A stretch of DNA of 64,000 nt, from NCBI GenBank assembly GCA_963555705.1, contig OY743168.1, positions 93,598,925 through 93,662,924 on the forward strand, in the 5' to 3' direction. The notes beneath the pieces were generated by a model. It worked only from the letters and a program-made list of their open reading frames with translations, was not told where the DNA came from and searched no databases. Numbering within the stretch: position 1 is the stretch's first letter; each line of letters begins with the position of its first letter. Made by a program: the position numbers and the translations under genes. This document shows positions 35,201-46,832 of the stretch, one piece after another. Source of the DNA: Ligustrum vulgare (lineage: Eukaryota > Streptophyta > Magnoliopsida > Lamiales > Oleaceae).

Positions 35201-36230
35201 AATTAAGAAAATAAGACATCGAGATCGCGACAGCATCGAACAAGTAATGAACGAAATCAAGCTTCTATCCTCTGTGAGTCATCCGAATTTAGTTCGCCTT
35301 TTAGGTTGTTGCATCGAGAATGATGAACAAATACTTGTTTACGAGTATATGCCAAATGGTACTCTATCTCAACATCTGCAAAGAGAAAGAGGTTCTATTC
35401 TACCATGGACAATACGTCTGACTATTGCCACTGAAACAGCTCATGCAATCTCTCATCTTCACTCAGCTACGAATCCTCCAATTTACCACAGAGACATCAA
35501 ATCGAGCAACATACTATTAGATTATAATTTCAATTCCAAAGTAGCAGACTTTGGTCTATCGAGATTTGGCATGACAGATGATTCCCATGTTTCCACAGCA
35601 CCTCAAGGGACTCCTGGCTATGTAGATCCTCAATACCATCAAAACTTCCACCTTTCAGATAAAAGTGATGTTTATAGTTTCGGGGTGGTTCTTCTAGAAA
35701 TCGTCACAGCAATGAAAGTAGTTGATTTTTCCCGATCTCATAGTGAGATTAATTTGGCTGCACTTGCAATTGATAAAATTGGGAAAGGTCGAGTTGATGA
35801 GATAATAGATCCATTTCTTGAGCCGAATAGGGATGCTTGGACTCTGTCTTCTGTACACAAAGTGGCCGAGCTGGCTTTCAGATGTCTTGCCTTTGATAGG
35901 GACGTGAGACCTTCAATGATGGAGGTGGCAGATGAACTAGAACAGATCAGGCTTAGTGGTTGGGCATCATTGGAAGAGAATATATGTATGGGATCTTTTT
36001 GTTCTTCACGTTCTTCACCATACCTTGGAAGTGAAAAGTCACTATATTCTATATTGAATAAAAAGTCAGGCGTGGGAAGTAGGAGATTGTTCGTTTCACA
36101 GAGGGCTGGGGATGGCCTGCCTACAATGGAGGAGACGAAGGATAGTTCACCCGTTTCTGTGCAGGACCCTTGGTTAAATGAAGAGAGCTTTCCATCAACG
36201 AGCAGCTTATTAGGAAATGTAGTTCAGTGA
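29217..36230 (+). CDS. WAKL14: Wall-associated receptor kinase-like 14 (WAKL14-type)
   Basis: Plasma-membrane receptor Ser/Thr kinase, 711 aa, close to Arabidopsis WAKL14. Exons 29217-29994, 34304-34375 and 34945-36230; phases join exactly (AAA-G/TT, GCA-G/GA). Residues 1-21 are a signal peptide. Then a GUB_WAK_bind region ([23 protein letters not shown]) and a Cys-rich EGF-like region ([20 protein letters not shown]) up to ~258. The membrane span is about 277-301, partly from exon 2. The kinase has the glycine loop [11 protein letters not shown] near 350, Lys in VAIKK near 371, [12 protein letters not shown] with Asp near 467, DFGLS Asp near 485, and [12 protein letters not shown]. All catalytic residues are present, so it should be active. 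WAK-type proteins bind pectin and signal wall state. The introns (4.3 kb and 0.57 kb) consist largely of transposon remnants. Confidence 0.93.
30040..30215. repeat. PIF/Harbinger-like MITE in kinase intron 1
   Basis: GCCTCCGTTTGGTAAC at the left, TTACCAAACGGATGC at the right, with TTA immediately outside both ends. Same family as 34757-34913 and the split element at 41755/47258. Confidence 0.8.
30478..30960. repeat. CGACCC/CCCAA-rich dispersed repeat in intron 1
   Basis: Two blocks of short GC-rich repeats (GACCCGACCCGACCCGACC near 30627; CCCAACCCAACCCAACCC near 30930) bracket an AT-rich core. The ends are roughly complementary (TTGGGTTGGG near 30553 to CCCAACCC). Non-coding. Confidence 0.55.
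31081..31260 (+). mobile_element. tRNA-derived SINE-like element in intron 1
   Basis: A tRNA-like head with AGATCATTGGTTATAAGG (box A-like) and box B AGGAGTTCGAATCCTAC at 31139-31155, followed by a non-tRNA body. It is not a working tRNA, because the arms do not pair fully and no acceptor stem closes it. Boundaries approximate. Confidence 0.55.
31580..34040 (-). mobile_element. 5'-truncated L1-type LINE, antisense in kinase intron 1
   Basis: Read on the minus strand: reverse transcriptase with [14 protein letters not shown] (33811-34038) and an FVDDS active-site box near 33670. Then RT C-terminal/connection ([20 protein letters not shown], 32977-33570), zf-RVT ([14 protein letters not shown]...[20 protein letters not shown], 32251-32922) and an RNase H-like domain ([16 protein letters not shown], 31545-31958). 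The poly(A) tail appears as a T run at about 31581-31590 on the plus strand. Several frameshifts separate the domains. The endonuclease and ORF1 are missing, so it is a dead 5'-truncated copy. Confidence 0.92.
34497..34687. repeat. MITE fragment in kinase intron 2
   Basis: AT-rich MITE-family sequence ending GTGTTACCGGAGGC, an inverted copy of the family terminus; the left end is not clear. Confidence 0.5.
34757..34913. repeat. PIF/Harbinger-like MITE in kinase intron 2
   Basis: Starts GCCTACGTTTGGTAACTG and ends TTCAAACATGC, with TTA on both sides (34754-34756 and 34914-34916). It ends about 30 bp before the exon 3 acceptor. Confidence 0.7.
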
Positions 36231-36620
36231 CTGAAGAACCCATTCTTTCGATAATTATTCAACTATAAATTATAAGCACAGCTTGTGGATGGTATTTTGG
36301 AATTGTAAAGTTTTATGTTACTTATGCGGTGAATACAAAAGGAGGTGTATTTCACATTTTACTGCTGGGAGATTTGTACTTATTAAGTTGATTGACAAAA
36401 GGTTGTATAGTCTTTATACTTTTAAACCATAATCAATCTCTCTATGCAGTATACATTTGTGATTTTATATTTTTCCATGTAAGTCTTACAGTCTTAGAAT
36501 CAAATTACTTTATTGAATGCCCAATGAATTCCAATGTTGAAGACTTGATAATGGGTATGAACCATGGAGAGTCATGGAAGTTTCACAGTATATATAAACA
36601 TTTGCACAACACCAGATGTA
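36231..36620. other. Short intergenic region between convergent genes
   Basis: Holds the 3' UTRs of the kinase (plus) and HCF164 (minus). Their stop codons are 390 bp apart. No other features. Confidence 0.6.
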
Positions 36621-38822
36621 CTAACCATGACTTCTTGGATCAACCACTTGATGCACTTTCCTGGCTTCCGCACTTGAATACTGTCCCACAACACGAGCAT
36701 GAGGTATAGCAGTTTCTCCCCGAGCAAGGGCATCAACATTCTGAAGAAAGTATTTCCTAGGAATGCGACCCACAACATTACCCTCTTCATTCCCATCTTT
36801 GTCCAGGAATGCAAAATGGGGGATACCCTCAACCCCAAACTCGTCAAGCTCTTGTTCCCACTTCGTGTTATCAACGTTCAGCATAACAAAATTAACTCGG
36901 TCCCTGAATTACCAAATTAATATTTTTAGTAAAAAATAAAGAAAGAAACTAAATAACTTGCGCCACAGCTATGAAGTAAGAATGATGCATCACAGAACAT
37001 GAGATGATATTTGAAGAACAGGGGAATTTCAGCCAGACATCTGAAGATGTATATGGAAATCAACAGAGATAAAGCTTTCATGAGTGTACAGTAAGGGAAT
37101 GCTCACTTTTAATGCCTCACGTCATCCTTTTCATATTCAAATTTACTCATTCCACCTTTCTAAAGTCATTTCATGCATCCCTATCATGTTCAAAAGTCTG
37201 GAAGACATTCAGATGCTAAACTCAAGACATAACTAAGAATATGGATTCAGAGATACGAAAACAAATTTCTGTTTACTCATATAATGGGACTAGAGAATAA
37301 AACTAAAGTGACCAGAAGTATTCATTACAGCTAGTTAACTAAATTATAAGTTTGAAAAGAACTTGAATTCAATTCCTACCGTGAACAACAGGAGCGCTAC
37401 TAAAATTAGGACATCATAGCTTTACAAAGGCTCAAGTTTTAATTTATTTATGTGCAATTCATTTTATCATTTTTGGCAGCCTGTGCAAGAGCTGAGATAA
37501 GCAGTTAATTGAACTATCTTAAATGACACACTTTCTAGACAAACTATCTACTTCACTGTTTCAAATAGACCGAATAAAAGGCAAAGGCTCAAGTATTACT
37601 AAAACTCACTTGTACTGCTGTTCGATCTTGTAGACATCAGGAGCTAATTCTCGACATACTTCACACCAATCTGCATAGAACTCCACAACAGTAGGCTTCC
37701 CATTAGAAAGAGCCTGCACAACCAGGACCCAAAGAAAAAGAATGAGGAATCACCGTAAAAAAAAATGTTTGAATACTATGAGTAGCTTCAAGATTCATAA
37801 ATTGGAAACAAGTAATAAAAAGAATCTTAATGTTGGAAAGCAGCAGTTCTTAGTGACGTTTAATTTAAACAAAAAGGCCCTTCTAAAATTCTTTTGGGAC
37901 ATCTCAATTTGATAAACATGAACGAATTTTAGAGAAGTCATGATATTAGCGCAAGATAAAAGAGATGCGGTTCCCTTGTATCATCATAAATCACAGTAAC
38001 CTCCAAAATTTTGTCCACTCTCTGAGAAATAGTAATCTAGTATCTACCGTGTACTTATGATGTGAAAATATTGCTACATGACTATTTCAAGCAAGATGAT
38101 CTGATGGTTTATACGATCATATATCAAGCAAACCTCCTCATATGGCAATCCTGCAGCAGATAGGTCTTTCAAAGATACACCAAAGTCCAGCCGTGCTGAC
38201 AAGAAAAGCCCGACAGCTGCAAGTAGAGAAACCACAGCAATCCGCCTATTCAAATTCTTGTCCGGATACTCTGGAAATTCAACAGCTACTGATGAAGCAG
38301 CTGTTTCTTTACTTGAGTTAGATGGGTTACCATCATTATCAGATTCAGGATCTACCACGACCTTTTCCTGCTCTATTTGAACGTATATTAGTCATACAAA
38401 CAACCAAACCAATATATCAGAATCGAAGCTAAAATTCTGTAGGAATTTCAAGCTGGCCGAAGGCTATACAGTATACTCTAGTTCAATTCCAGTGAATCTC
38501 GAGTTCGAACTCGATTCTAAGATCAAATTATCAAACAAACTACTACAAATTTTGGCTTTCGAGAACTAAGGTTAACAAAAACCTATATGAATAATAGAGC
38601 AACTGAAGAAATTGATAGTCAAGTAGGGGGAATTAACTAGCATACCTCTGTCGTACTGGAGTCAACTGAATTAGGGTTGCTTTGGCAGAAAATTCTTTGA
38701 TGTCTGTGAGGTGATTGTAGAGAGAAATTCACGAGAAGGGGAGATTGATAGCGGGAATGGAGATAATAGGGGCGGAGTCTGGAGAGGGCGACGGTGCTCG
38801 AAGTTGTAGCCACCCGAGCCAT
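36621..38822 (-). CDS. HCF164: Thioredoxin-like protein HCF164, chloroplastic
   Basis: 265 aa in four exons: 38822-38646, 38367-38134, 37713-37610, 36903-36621; all junctions are GT-AG and keep frame. Arabidopsis HCF164 is about the same length. Exon 1 is a Ser/Arg-rich chloroplast transit peptide. Exon 2 has an acidic stretch and one membrane segment ([20 protein letters not shown]). Exon 3 has the thioredoxin active site FYADWCEVC, with both redox cysteines. Exon 4 completes the fold with the cis-Pro segment [12 protein letters not shown]. The family protein sits in the thylakoid membrane, faces the lumen and passes reducing power for cytochrome b6f assembly. An in-frame ATG 45 nt upstream is possible, but the chosen one gives a typical transit peptide ([10 protein letters not shown]). 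Confidence 0.95.
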
Positions 38823-39449
38823 GGCAGAGAAGTGGTGGCGCTTTTCTTTGTGGAGCAAACTATTCAACGTACAACGGTTAACTAGCGGATACGGATTATT
38901 CTGATTATTTTCCTGTTTAATCCAATTTTTTTATAATTCATTTTCTAATTTTATTTTTGTGACACTTATAATAAAATCTATAATTTTTATCAACTTATAT
39001 AGAATGGTTTGAGAAAATTAATCCATTGAAAATAAAATAAAATCAATTGTGTTAAGAATTGATTGGACGATCTAAAAAAGAATGCAAAAAAAAAAAAAAA
39101 AAGCTCAAATTATTAGGATTCGGGTGCATGCTCTCATCCCGATCTCGAATTCGAACCCTACTCCCGTTCCCTACATTCTCTCTCCTCTCTTATGAATCCC
39201 TTGTAATAATAATAATAACAGTGTTTATAAAATCGAAAATCAGTTCGAACCAAAAAATACAACGGATCAAGGGTCAAAAGGTCCGAAAAATAAAATTATA
39301 CACAAAAGTAGCTCAAAACAACTAGAGGCAAAAAAATCGAAAACTGGGATTAAAAACCAGGCCAGTTCCCGATTTTCCGACCAATTTTTTACCGGCAGGT
39401 TTTTTAGGTCAACCGGACCGATTTCCTAAACATTGAATAGTAATAATAA
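38823..39449. other. Upstream region of HCF164 and AT-rich intergenic DNA
   Basis: Promoter side of HCF164; an A run lies near 39086-39102. No genes seen. Confidence 0.5.
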
Positions 39450-40277
39450 TGTTGACGGTTGAAATATGAAATATTCCAAGTCAGCAAGAAATAAGTGGAT
39501 GTTAGTTATGTAATTGAAAGTTATATGTGACAGGGGTGGACCTCAGGTCGTAATGGAAGACCCGGACTCCACGTGGGTAATAAAAGATGGTTTGTAAGAG
39601 GTGGATCCCAGATCGTGTGAATGACCTGGATTCCACGTATGATTTCTTGTATAAATATAGTATTGGCTTTGAATAGCCAAAGTTGTCTCTCCTTTTTTGT
39701 GAGCTACCCTCTCCTATATTTATAGGGAGAATGGGGTGAGCTGTCTTATTACAATATTTGACTATCTGACATAAGTACATAACTGAACTATTTGAGTTCT
39801 TGCATAGTACGAAGTAGTTGAATTTTACTTAATTTAACTATCTTTGTGCCTGAATAACTGTCTTAACTACTGTTTGACCAAGCAGCTAAGATCTTGTTCC
39901 ACTCCTATGATAACCAAGCATGGTCTGATGTTCAGATATGTCATAAGGTCAGGTCTGGTCTTCAAATAGTCTGTGACCGAGGTGGCGCAGTCAGGTCGGT
40001 AAGGTTTGTGGTGATGTATCCAGGTCGAATCTTTGTCTAGCATGACCTGGTCTTCAGGTCTTCTTTGATGCCTCAACTCTTATGGAGAGATAATGTTCAG
40101 GTCATATCATGCATGACCTGTTCTTCTTTGAATTAGGTCCACATTTTCAGTTACGTCTGAGCTCTCCTGACTGAACATGTCAGGTCATACGTCATATTTA
40201 GGTCATGCTTCATCATATGTATCATATATAAGACCATACGTCATCACCCATGTTCCACGTCAGATCATGCATCAACA
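39450..40277. mobile_element. Solo LTR, 828 bp, perfect target duplication
   Basis: TGTTGACGG start and CATCAACA end, flanked by AATAA at 39445-39449 and 40278-40282. TATA-like TATAAATATAG near 39650. The 3' half contains many copies of AGGTC/GGTCA words. No internal region. Confidence 0.9.
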
Positions 40278-40301
40278 AATAATAATAATGATAATGATGA
40301 T

Positions 40302-40347
40302 GAAGAAGAAGAAGAAGAAGAAGAAGAAGAAGAAGAAGAAGAAGAAG
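40302..40347. repeat. (GAA)n microsatellite
   Basis: About 15 GAA units immediately after the solo LTR; an apparent Leu-rich antisense frame here is a repeat artefact. Confidence 0.9.
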
Positions 40348-41754
40348 CTCAAATGATTTAAAATGTTCTAATTGTTGGGAATTTGTTGTTTTCAAGTGAT
40401 TATTCAAATATGTGTTGATCATCGATGAAGTATATAATTAAATCAATGCGAAGAGGTATTAAAAAATGACCCAAAAAAATGAGAAACTCTGTAAATTATT
40501 AGGCGTTGAGATCGCAAGGCATTAGCGTGTTGCAATCGCAAGCCAGCTAATAATTTAAGTAGATTGAAATTCTTTTGTGCCAAAACCTTGAAATAGCAAG
40601 GTGATTCCCGAGAGGCACATTTTGGTCCCTAAGGTGATTTTTTGGCACCAAAATGTATTTTTTCGTCCAAGTATTGTGAACTTTCATATATGGTGGATTA
40701 TACTATATAAAGGGTGTGATATTGTCATATTGATCATTAACAACAAGTGAGAACATCCATTTATTGTGATAAGTTTAGAGATCACTTCCATCATAACATA
40801 TACTCATTTTCTTTTTTTCTTGTTCCTCTTTCGAGTTTTCATTATGTTTCGAATATACTTGGTTGAAGGCTTGAATTAAATTAATTAAAGCCATTTGCAT
40901 CAAACCCTTAAGAATCTCAACTGAAAAGGGACAAATGTACTTTTATGACAACAATTTTCTAAAATCGTGTTCGAGCCTTTCGGTGTTTCTACATCCATTT
41001 CCAAATTTCAAGTATGATGTTTGCTTCTCATTTTGATGTGCTTTGGTTCGTGATTCTTCATATGATTTCGTCTCCAACTCTCGTGGTATGTTTATATAAC
41101 ACTAACTCCTATCTTTTATGGTGTTCTAACTTCTATCTTCTATGGATGTAATGTTTATGGATATGCACACATGAATTGTCAATCTTTTACTACTATTAAG
41201 CTCTGGGTTTGATATGAATTTTAATCCAAGTGAAAGTCAAGAATGAATTTTAATCACATATTTATGATATTCACAACTTTTAGATTACACATTTTAACAA
41301 CTTTATCAAAATCTGCTTAAATATGATTTTCATCTCTATCAAACATGACCTAAATATAATGTTTATTCATTAGATATCTTCACGCTAATTCGCAAACGAT
41401 ATCTCTTGAGCAGATAAGGTGTCTATCTCAATCCATCCCATCCATGGCTCAACTAGGCTAATAAAACCTTTTTTATTTTCACGAAACGGTTAATTTTTGG
41501 GCTTGTTTTATTGATTTATTTTTAAAAACATGAACCGAATCTCGTGAATGGCTTAGCTCGGCCAATGAGTCCACAAGCCAAAGGATCAAACCAAGTATTG
41601 TTTGTGGACACAAACCAAAAATGTGTGTATGAGGTCGAGCCGACTCCACTTGATCCATTACACACCTATCTAATACGTATCTCTAAAACTTACGGCATTT
41701 CGATAAAACACTGAGAATTTAGGCGATGCAAAATATATGATCCCTTCCTGCTTA
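40348..41754. other. Intergenic DNA
   Basis: No genes, RNA genes or bounded repeats recognised. Confidence 0.45.
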
Positions 41755-42500
41755 GCCTTTGTTCGGTAATTGTTGAGTATTGACCCAAAATAAGAAAATA
41801 ATTATTCATTTGTTTGGTGAATAAAAAGGGCCCATTAGGATATGGTTCAAATGTTTAAATGATAGGAAAAGTTTGAGAAATTGGACGTGAGCAATCGTGA
41901 GAAATTGGGAATAAAAGGAAGTAATTGGGCTTAATTTTGTGATGATAAAATGGCCCATTAGGGCATTAATAATCATACCTTTTGTTTTTTTTTTATATAT
42001 ATATAATGAGTAGCATTGTGTGCCATGAGAATCCAAAGGAAGTGAGAAAAGAATAAAAAGGTAGCAAGAGAGAGAAGAAAAAGGAGAGGAAAAAAGAAGG
42101 AGGCATGTGAGTTGACAAGTGATGTTTTGTTAACATGCATTGAGTCTTGTGGTGGAGTACACATGGGTAGAGAATGTGATTCGTCTACAATGGTGTTGAT
42201 GGCACACAACAGAGAGTTCAAAGAGATTGTTGAGGTGTATGGTGCATATAGCTTGTCATATTTAGTGTTCTCAAGATGGATTGTGCACGGGCAGTAATTG
42301 AAAATTGACTGTTTGGTGAATTCATTGTCAAATGGGAAAAGCTGGGGGATGTATTGGAAGATAATGGTACGAGTGGAGATAATGAATACATTTTCTTTCT
42401 AGTTTTGGGTAGGGAAAAGTTGTGAGAGAATGAGAGAAAAATTGTATAAGTGAGTTTCATTATCAATAAAAAGTGTTCTTCTCCCGTGGTCGTCGGCTAT

Positions 42501-43920
42501 TGATAAGTACGATTTTCGTACTTATTTTGATCACAAATTTAAACAATTGTGAGTATTTTAGAGTTTAATATTGCTTAATTGTTTATTTATTTTGATTGTT
42601 GGAAAAACTCAAATTTGGAGGAGATTGAAGCAAAATGAGAAAGTCATGTGTGGAGTATGTGAAGAAATCATTGCACAACTTTTAGTACATCTATCTCCAC
42701 GGAGCCCATAATATATCAATATAAATAAAATTGAATTTAGAGCTCAACGCAACAAACAGAGCACAAATTGAAGTTGTAAATCAAAAGTTAGGTTCGTTTG
42801 AAGTTCGATTGATGCATCAGAATTTCAACCGCGGCTGACCCGTGGTCTCCAGTTAGGGCCCTATTTGTCGCGGCCCAACCGCGGTTTGCAACCCGCGGTA
42901 GGATTTTTTTTGTGAATGTTTGGTTTTTTCCTTGATTTTTTCCATTTGTTTTCAAGCCCAACAATGATTAAAACCACTTTCTTGAATTCTAAACTATAAA
43001 AAAAGACATATTTTAACCTAGAGAAGAGTTCCCCAATTCATTATTCATTTACATTCTACAAGAAATCAAGTGGATTTTCAAGAAGCTAAAGAAGAAATCA
43101 AGATTGAGTTGAAGATTAGATCTTGGTGCAAGAATTCATTTATCTTCTCAACTTATTGCTACAATTTGGTGATGTTCTTCTTTTCACATTCTTTTTGTAT
43201 TTATTTAATTATGTGTAACTAATTATTGTTAGGGAAAACGATGTAATCTTAGTTTCATTATTCAATTTCAATTCTCATATGTTTATAATTTAATTTGATG
43301 TATTGAATTTATTTTCAATCTTAATGCATGAATTAATTGGCCACTAATTCATTGATTTTGTGGGATATTTTCATAATCCGAGAGGTGAGTTAACATCCTA
43401 GACCACGTGATAAATTTCGGCAATTTCACAAAAGGGTGGAAATACATGGTTGTGGTTGTTGTGATCTTTGTGAATTTTTGTGATTGAATGCGTTTAATTA
43501 GGGCTTATTTTGACCTAATATAGAGATATGTGGTTGACCTAATTAAATAGAACTAATTTAAACTCGATTACTCGAGAGGGGAATTTTAGATACAATCGTG
43601 AATTTGATCAAATACTACTTTAGAAAGAAAATATGAGATGAGATATTGAATACGAAAACTATAATGAATCATGAGTCCCAACACTTTTAATTCACAAAAA
43701 TAAAAATCAAACTTTTCATTTGTTTTATTTTCATATTTCATTTCTTTCACTATTTTAATAATTCAAAAGTCGCAATCTTTGAATTTATTTGTAATTTAGG
43801 AACTGCTTAATCAAAGTTAGTAATAAGTAAATTAATCCTCGTGGGATCGACATTCCGGACTCAAAAGGTCCACTTTACTACTTGTTCGCGATATCGTGCA
43901 CTTACGATATTTTCACAACA
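42501..43920 (+). mobile_element. Solo gypsy LTR inside the copia-like 5' LTR
   Basis: 1420 bp, TGATAAGTACG...TTTTCACAACA, flanked by GCTAT (42496-42500) and GCTGT (43921-43925), a target duplication with one change. It has the same length and a similar 3' end to the LTR at 5429-6851. Confidence 0.8.
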
Positions 43921-44034
43921 GCTGTCAGCTGAGCCACGTTAATTTTTTTTCTCTTTTATCCAATTATTTGTGTTTTTGGGTTTCCGCTGCTTTTGGTTGA
44001 ATTGTGGTGGGAAAATTGATTTCTCCCCAACAGT

Positions 44035-44466
44035 TAGGGGCGAAGCTAGGAATTTCATGTAGTGGGGGCGAAAAATTTTGGGTGGAGGGTGAGGCCCCCC
44101 TACCAGGGGTTTGGGGGCGGAACTCCCGAAATTTTTTCTTGAACCAAGATGATTGAAATCGAAAATTTTGAGTACAAAAATAGACAAATTAAATTTATAG
44201 ACCAATCCTTAACATCTTAGATTATTATTTTTTACATATTTTTTTGTATTTGTGTTGATTATTTATTAGAAATCGATATTATGAATAACAATTTTGCACC
44301 GATAGTTATTACTTCTACTTCCATAAAATAATAAAACAATTTATAAACTAAAATAAATATAAAATAATTATGACTTCTCATAAACAATCAATAAACTAAA
44401 ATTCAGCTTAGTTTGGAAAAAATGGGCCATTCATTCCGGCCATCATTTGGTCAATAGTTGTAGTTG

Positions 44467-44540
<74 letters not shown>

Positions 44541-44679
44541 CGGCTCAAACGATCAAATTTTAATGGGTGCAAATGTATAAAACCTCAACAGTAAACATTA
44601 TATTATATACATATTAAAAAGACTATTGCGGGTAGTGGGGGCAGTTGACCTCGCTGTCCTCACAGTAAATCCGCTCATG
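44035..44679. mobile_element. hAT-like element between copia LTR end and PBS
   Basis: 645 bp; termini TAGGGGCGAAGC and CCGCTCATG, imperfectly inverted. 8-bp duplication CCAACAGT / CCAATAGT at 44027-44034 and 44680-44687. Contains an (AT)n microsatellite at about 44469-44538. No transposase. Confidence 0.65.
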
Positions 44680-44686
44680 CCAATAG

Positions 44687-44698
44687 TGGCATCAGATC
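44687..44698 (+). other. Primer binding site of the copia-like element
   Basis: TGGCATCAGATC, two changes from the usual TGGTATCAGAGC. It is one base from the LTR end once the hAT-like insertion is removed. Confidence 0.65.
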
Positions 44699-45544
44699 TT
44701 ATGGTTTAGACACTGGGATATTGACGGTGACATGTATCAGTTTGAAGGGGAGTTGTGATGGTGATAGAGTCATACAAAAGAGTTGTGGTAATCGAGTCAC
44801 ATTGACTAATAATACTAAGGTGGAGTTGCAGTGATCGGGTTATGTAGATGTGGAACTATGGTGATCTATTCAAGTATTTATTTGTTATTAAAGTTTTTGA
44901 AGTGGCCAAGACATGTGATGTGGTTAGTAACCGTAGTAAAAAGAAGTCAAATTGTAAAGTCAAGTTGAGGAACTTTGAATTTGATTTTGTATTTTATAAT
45001 TAATTGAAGATGTGAAGAATTTTGGGTCAAAGTGAAGATTGCTGGGTATTGATCCAAAATAAGAAAATAATTATTCAGTCAAAGTTTTAATTGTTTGGTG
45101 AATAAAAAGGGCCCATTAGGATATGGTTCAAATGTTTAAATGATAAACGAGTTTGAGGAATTGGACGTGAGCAATCGTGCGAAATTGGGTATAAAAGGAA
45201 GTAACTGGGCGTAATTGTGTGATTATTAAAATGGCCAATTAGGGCATTAACAATCATACCTTTTGTTTTTATATACAATGAGTAGCACTGTGTGTCGTGA
45301 GCAGTCAAGGGAAGTGAGAAAAGAATAAAAAGGCAGCGAGTGAGAAAATAAAAGGGAGGAAAAAAGAAGGCACGCAAGTTGGCAAGTGATGTTTTGTTAA
45401 TGTTCATTGAGTGTTGTAATGGAATACATATGGGTAGAGAATGCGATTCGTCTACAATGGTGTTGATAGCACACAGCAGAGAGTTTAAAGAGATTGTTGA
45501 GGTGCATTATGTATGTTGTGTGTTATATTTAGTGTTCTCAAGAT

Positions 45545-46832
45545 CAGTGACGGATCCAGAATTTTATGTTGGACTGAGCTAGATTTTAGAAATTGCGAGG
45601 GAGGCCGATAGTGCCGGTCTTTTTATTTTCAAGGTTTAAGCGCGAACTTTATAAAGTAATCAAAATCTAATTCTCAAACAAAGTTGATTACATTAAAGTC
45701 TGAAAATCACATTCAAATTATAATAATATCATTTTTCATAAATCACATTCTAAAGCCTGAACAGATTCAAAGGCCTAAAATTACATTGACATAAATAATT
45801 ATTTTCAGAAATTGGATTCTAAAATGTATGAAAATGATTCCAATCACAAAAAATCAATAAAATCAAGAATATTGAATTAAAATTTCAGAACAAACAAAGC
45901 ATCTTCCCACAATAGAAAATGTACACAATAGAACTTCAGAATAAAACTACATGATATCACATATAATACAAAGTCAAATCAAGAAAAGTAAAGCAAATTT
46001 ATGTGTAAAGAAAATGAAACGAGATTACGATTCTCCAAACAAAGAATCAAATGGCCGCTTAAATTGAGGGTCACATTGTAACGATCCGAAAATTTATACG
46101 TCATTTACTATCCATTATGATGTAATAAAAGTGTTTTATAATTTATGTAATTATTTTGGAATGAAAAGAAAGAGAAGCGGGATTTAACGGAAGAGAAATG
46201 AAAATATTAAATAAAGAAAAGTTACGTCAAAAACGTATTTTTATGTCTATCTTCTATAGACTCGTTTGATCACTTCCAACCTCATTTGATTACATGTGAG
46301 ATATGTACAGAAAATTTCTCGGAGTGAACTTCGAGAATATGAGAACGGTTTGTCATTCTGATCAATGGATAGCACTCGGTGAATTTTTAAAGTCAGGACA
46401 GTAAAAACGGTAACCCGAAAACAGTTTTAAGTGACCAACTTCGGAAGGCTATAACTTTCTCCTCGATTATCTGTTTCTTGCGCCACAAAATGCACATTAA
46501 ATTACTTCGTGAGTACTTCGAAATAGTACCAAGAAACCAAGATTTTGACTCCGTTTGATACTTCAAATATGAGCTCAAATCGGCCTCGGCGAAACTGAAA
46601 TTTAGAAAAATTAAGCACGAGGTGTTATAAGATGAAGTCTTCCACGTTGCACCATTATCTTTATTTTATCCTATTCAGAACGGACAGATGCTCCTCATCA
46701 TTTTTCAATCTCTGCCCAGCTATTGAACATTTTGGACCGAGCTAATTCCATTTTTCTTCTTCCTTTTGTCTGTTTGGACCTTTGAAGGATTGTGCTACAG
46801 CCCAATGGGGGCCTAATGTGGATCCGCCTATG
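45545..46832. mobile_element. hAT-like element inside the copia-like 3' LTR
   Basis: 1288 bp. Termini CAGTGACGGATCCA and (inverted) CATAGGCGGATCCA. Perfect 8-bp target duplication CTCAAGAT at 45537-45544 and 46833-46840; the uninterrupted site is seen in the 5' LTR. A TGTAACGATCCGAAAATTT segment from 46078 looks like the start of a gypsy LTR fragment carried inside. No transposase. Confidence 0.8.

Noticed and set aside
40301..40347. CRISPR-like regular repeats
   Set aside because: Plant nuclear DNA; the repeats are simple microsatellites without spacers.
40222..40422. Leu-rich antisense frame
   Set aside because: Product of the (GAA)n microsatellite at 40302-40347.
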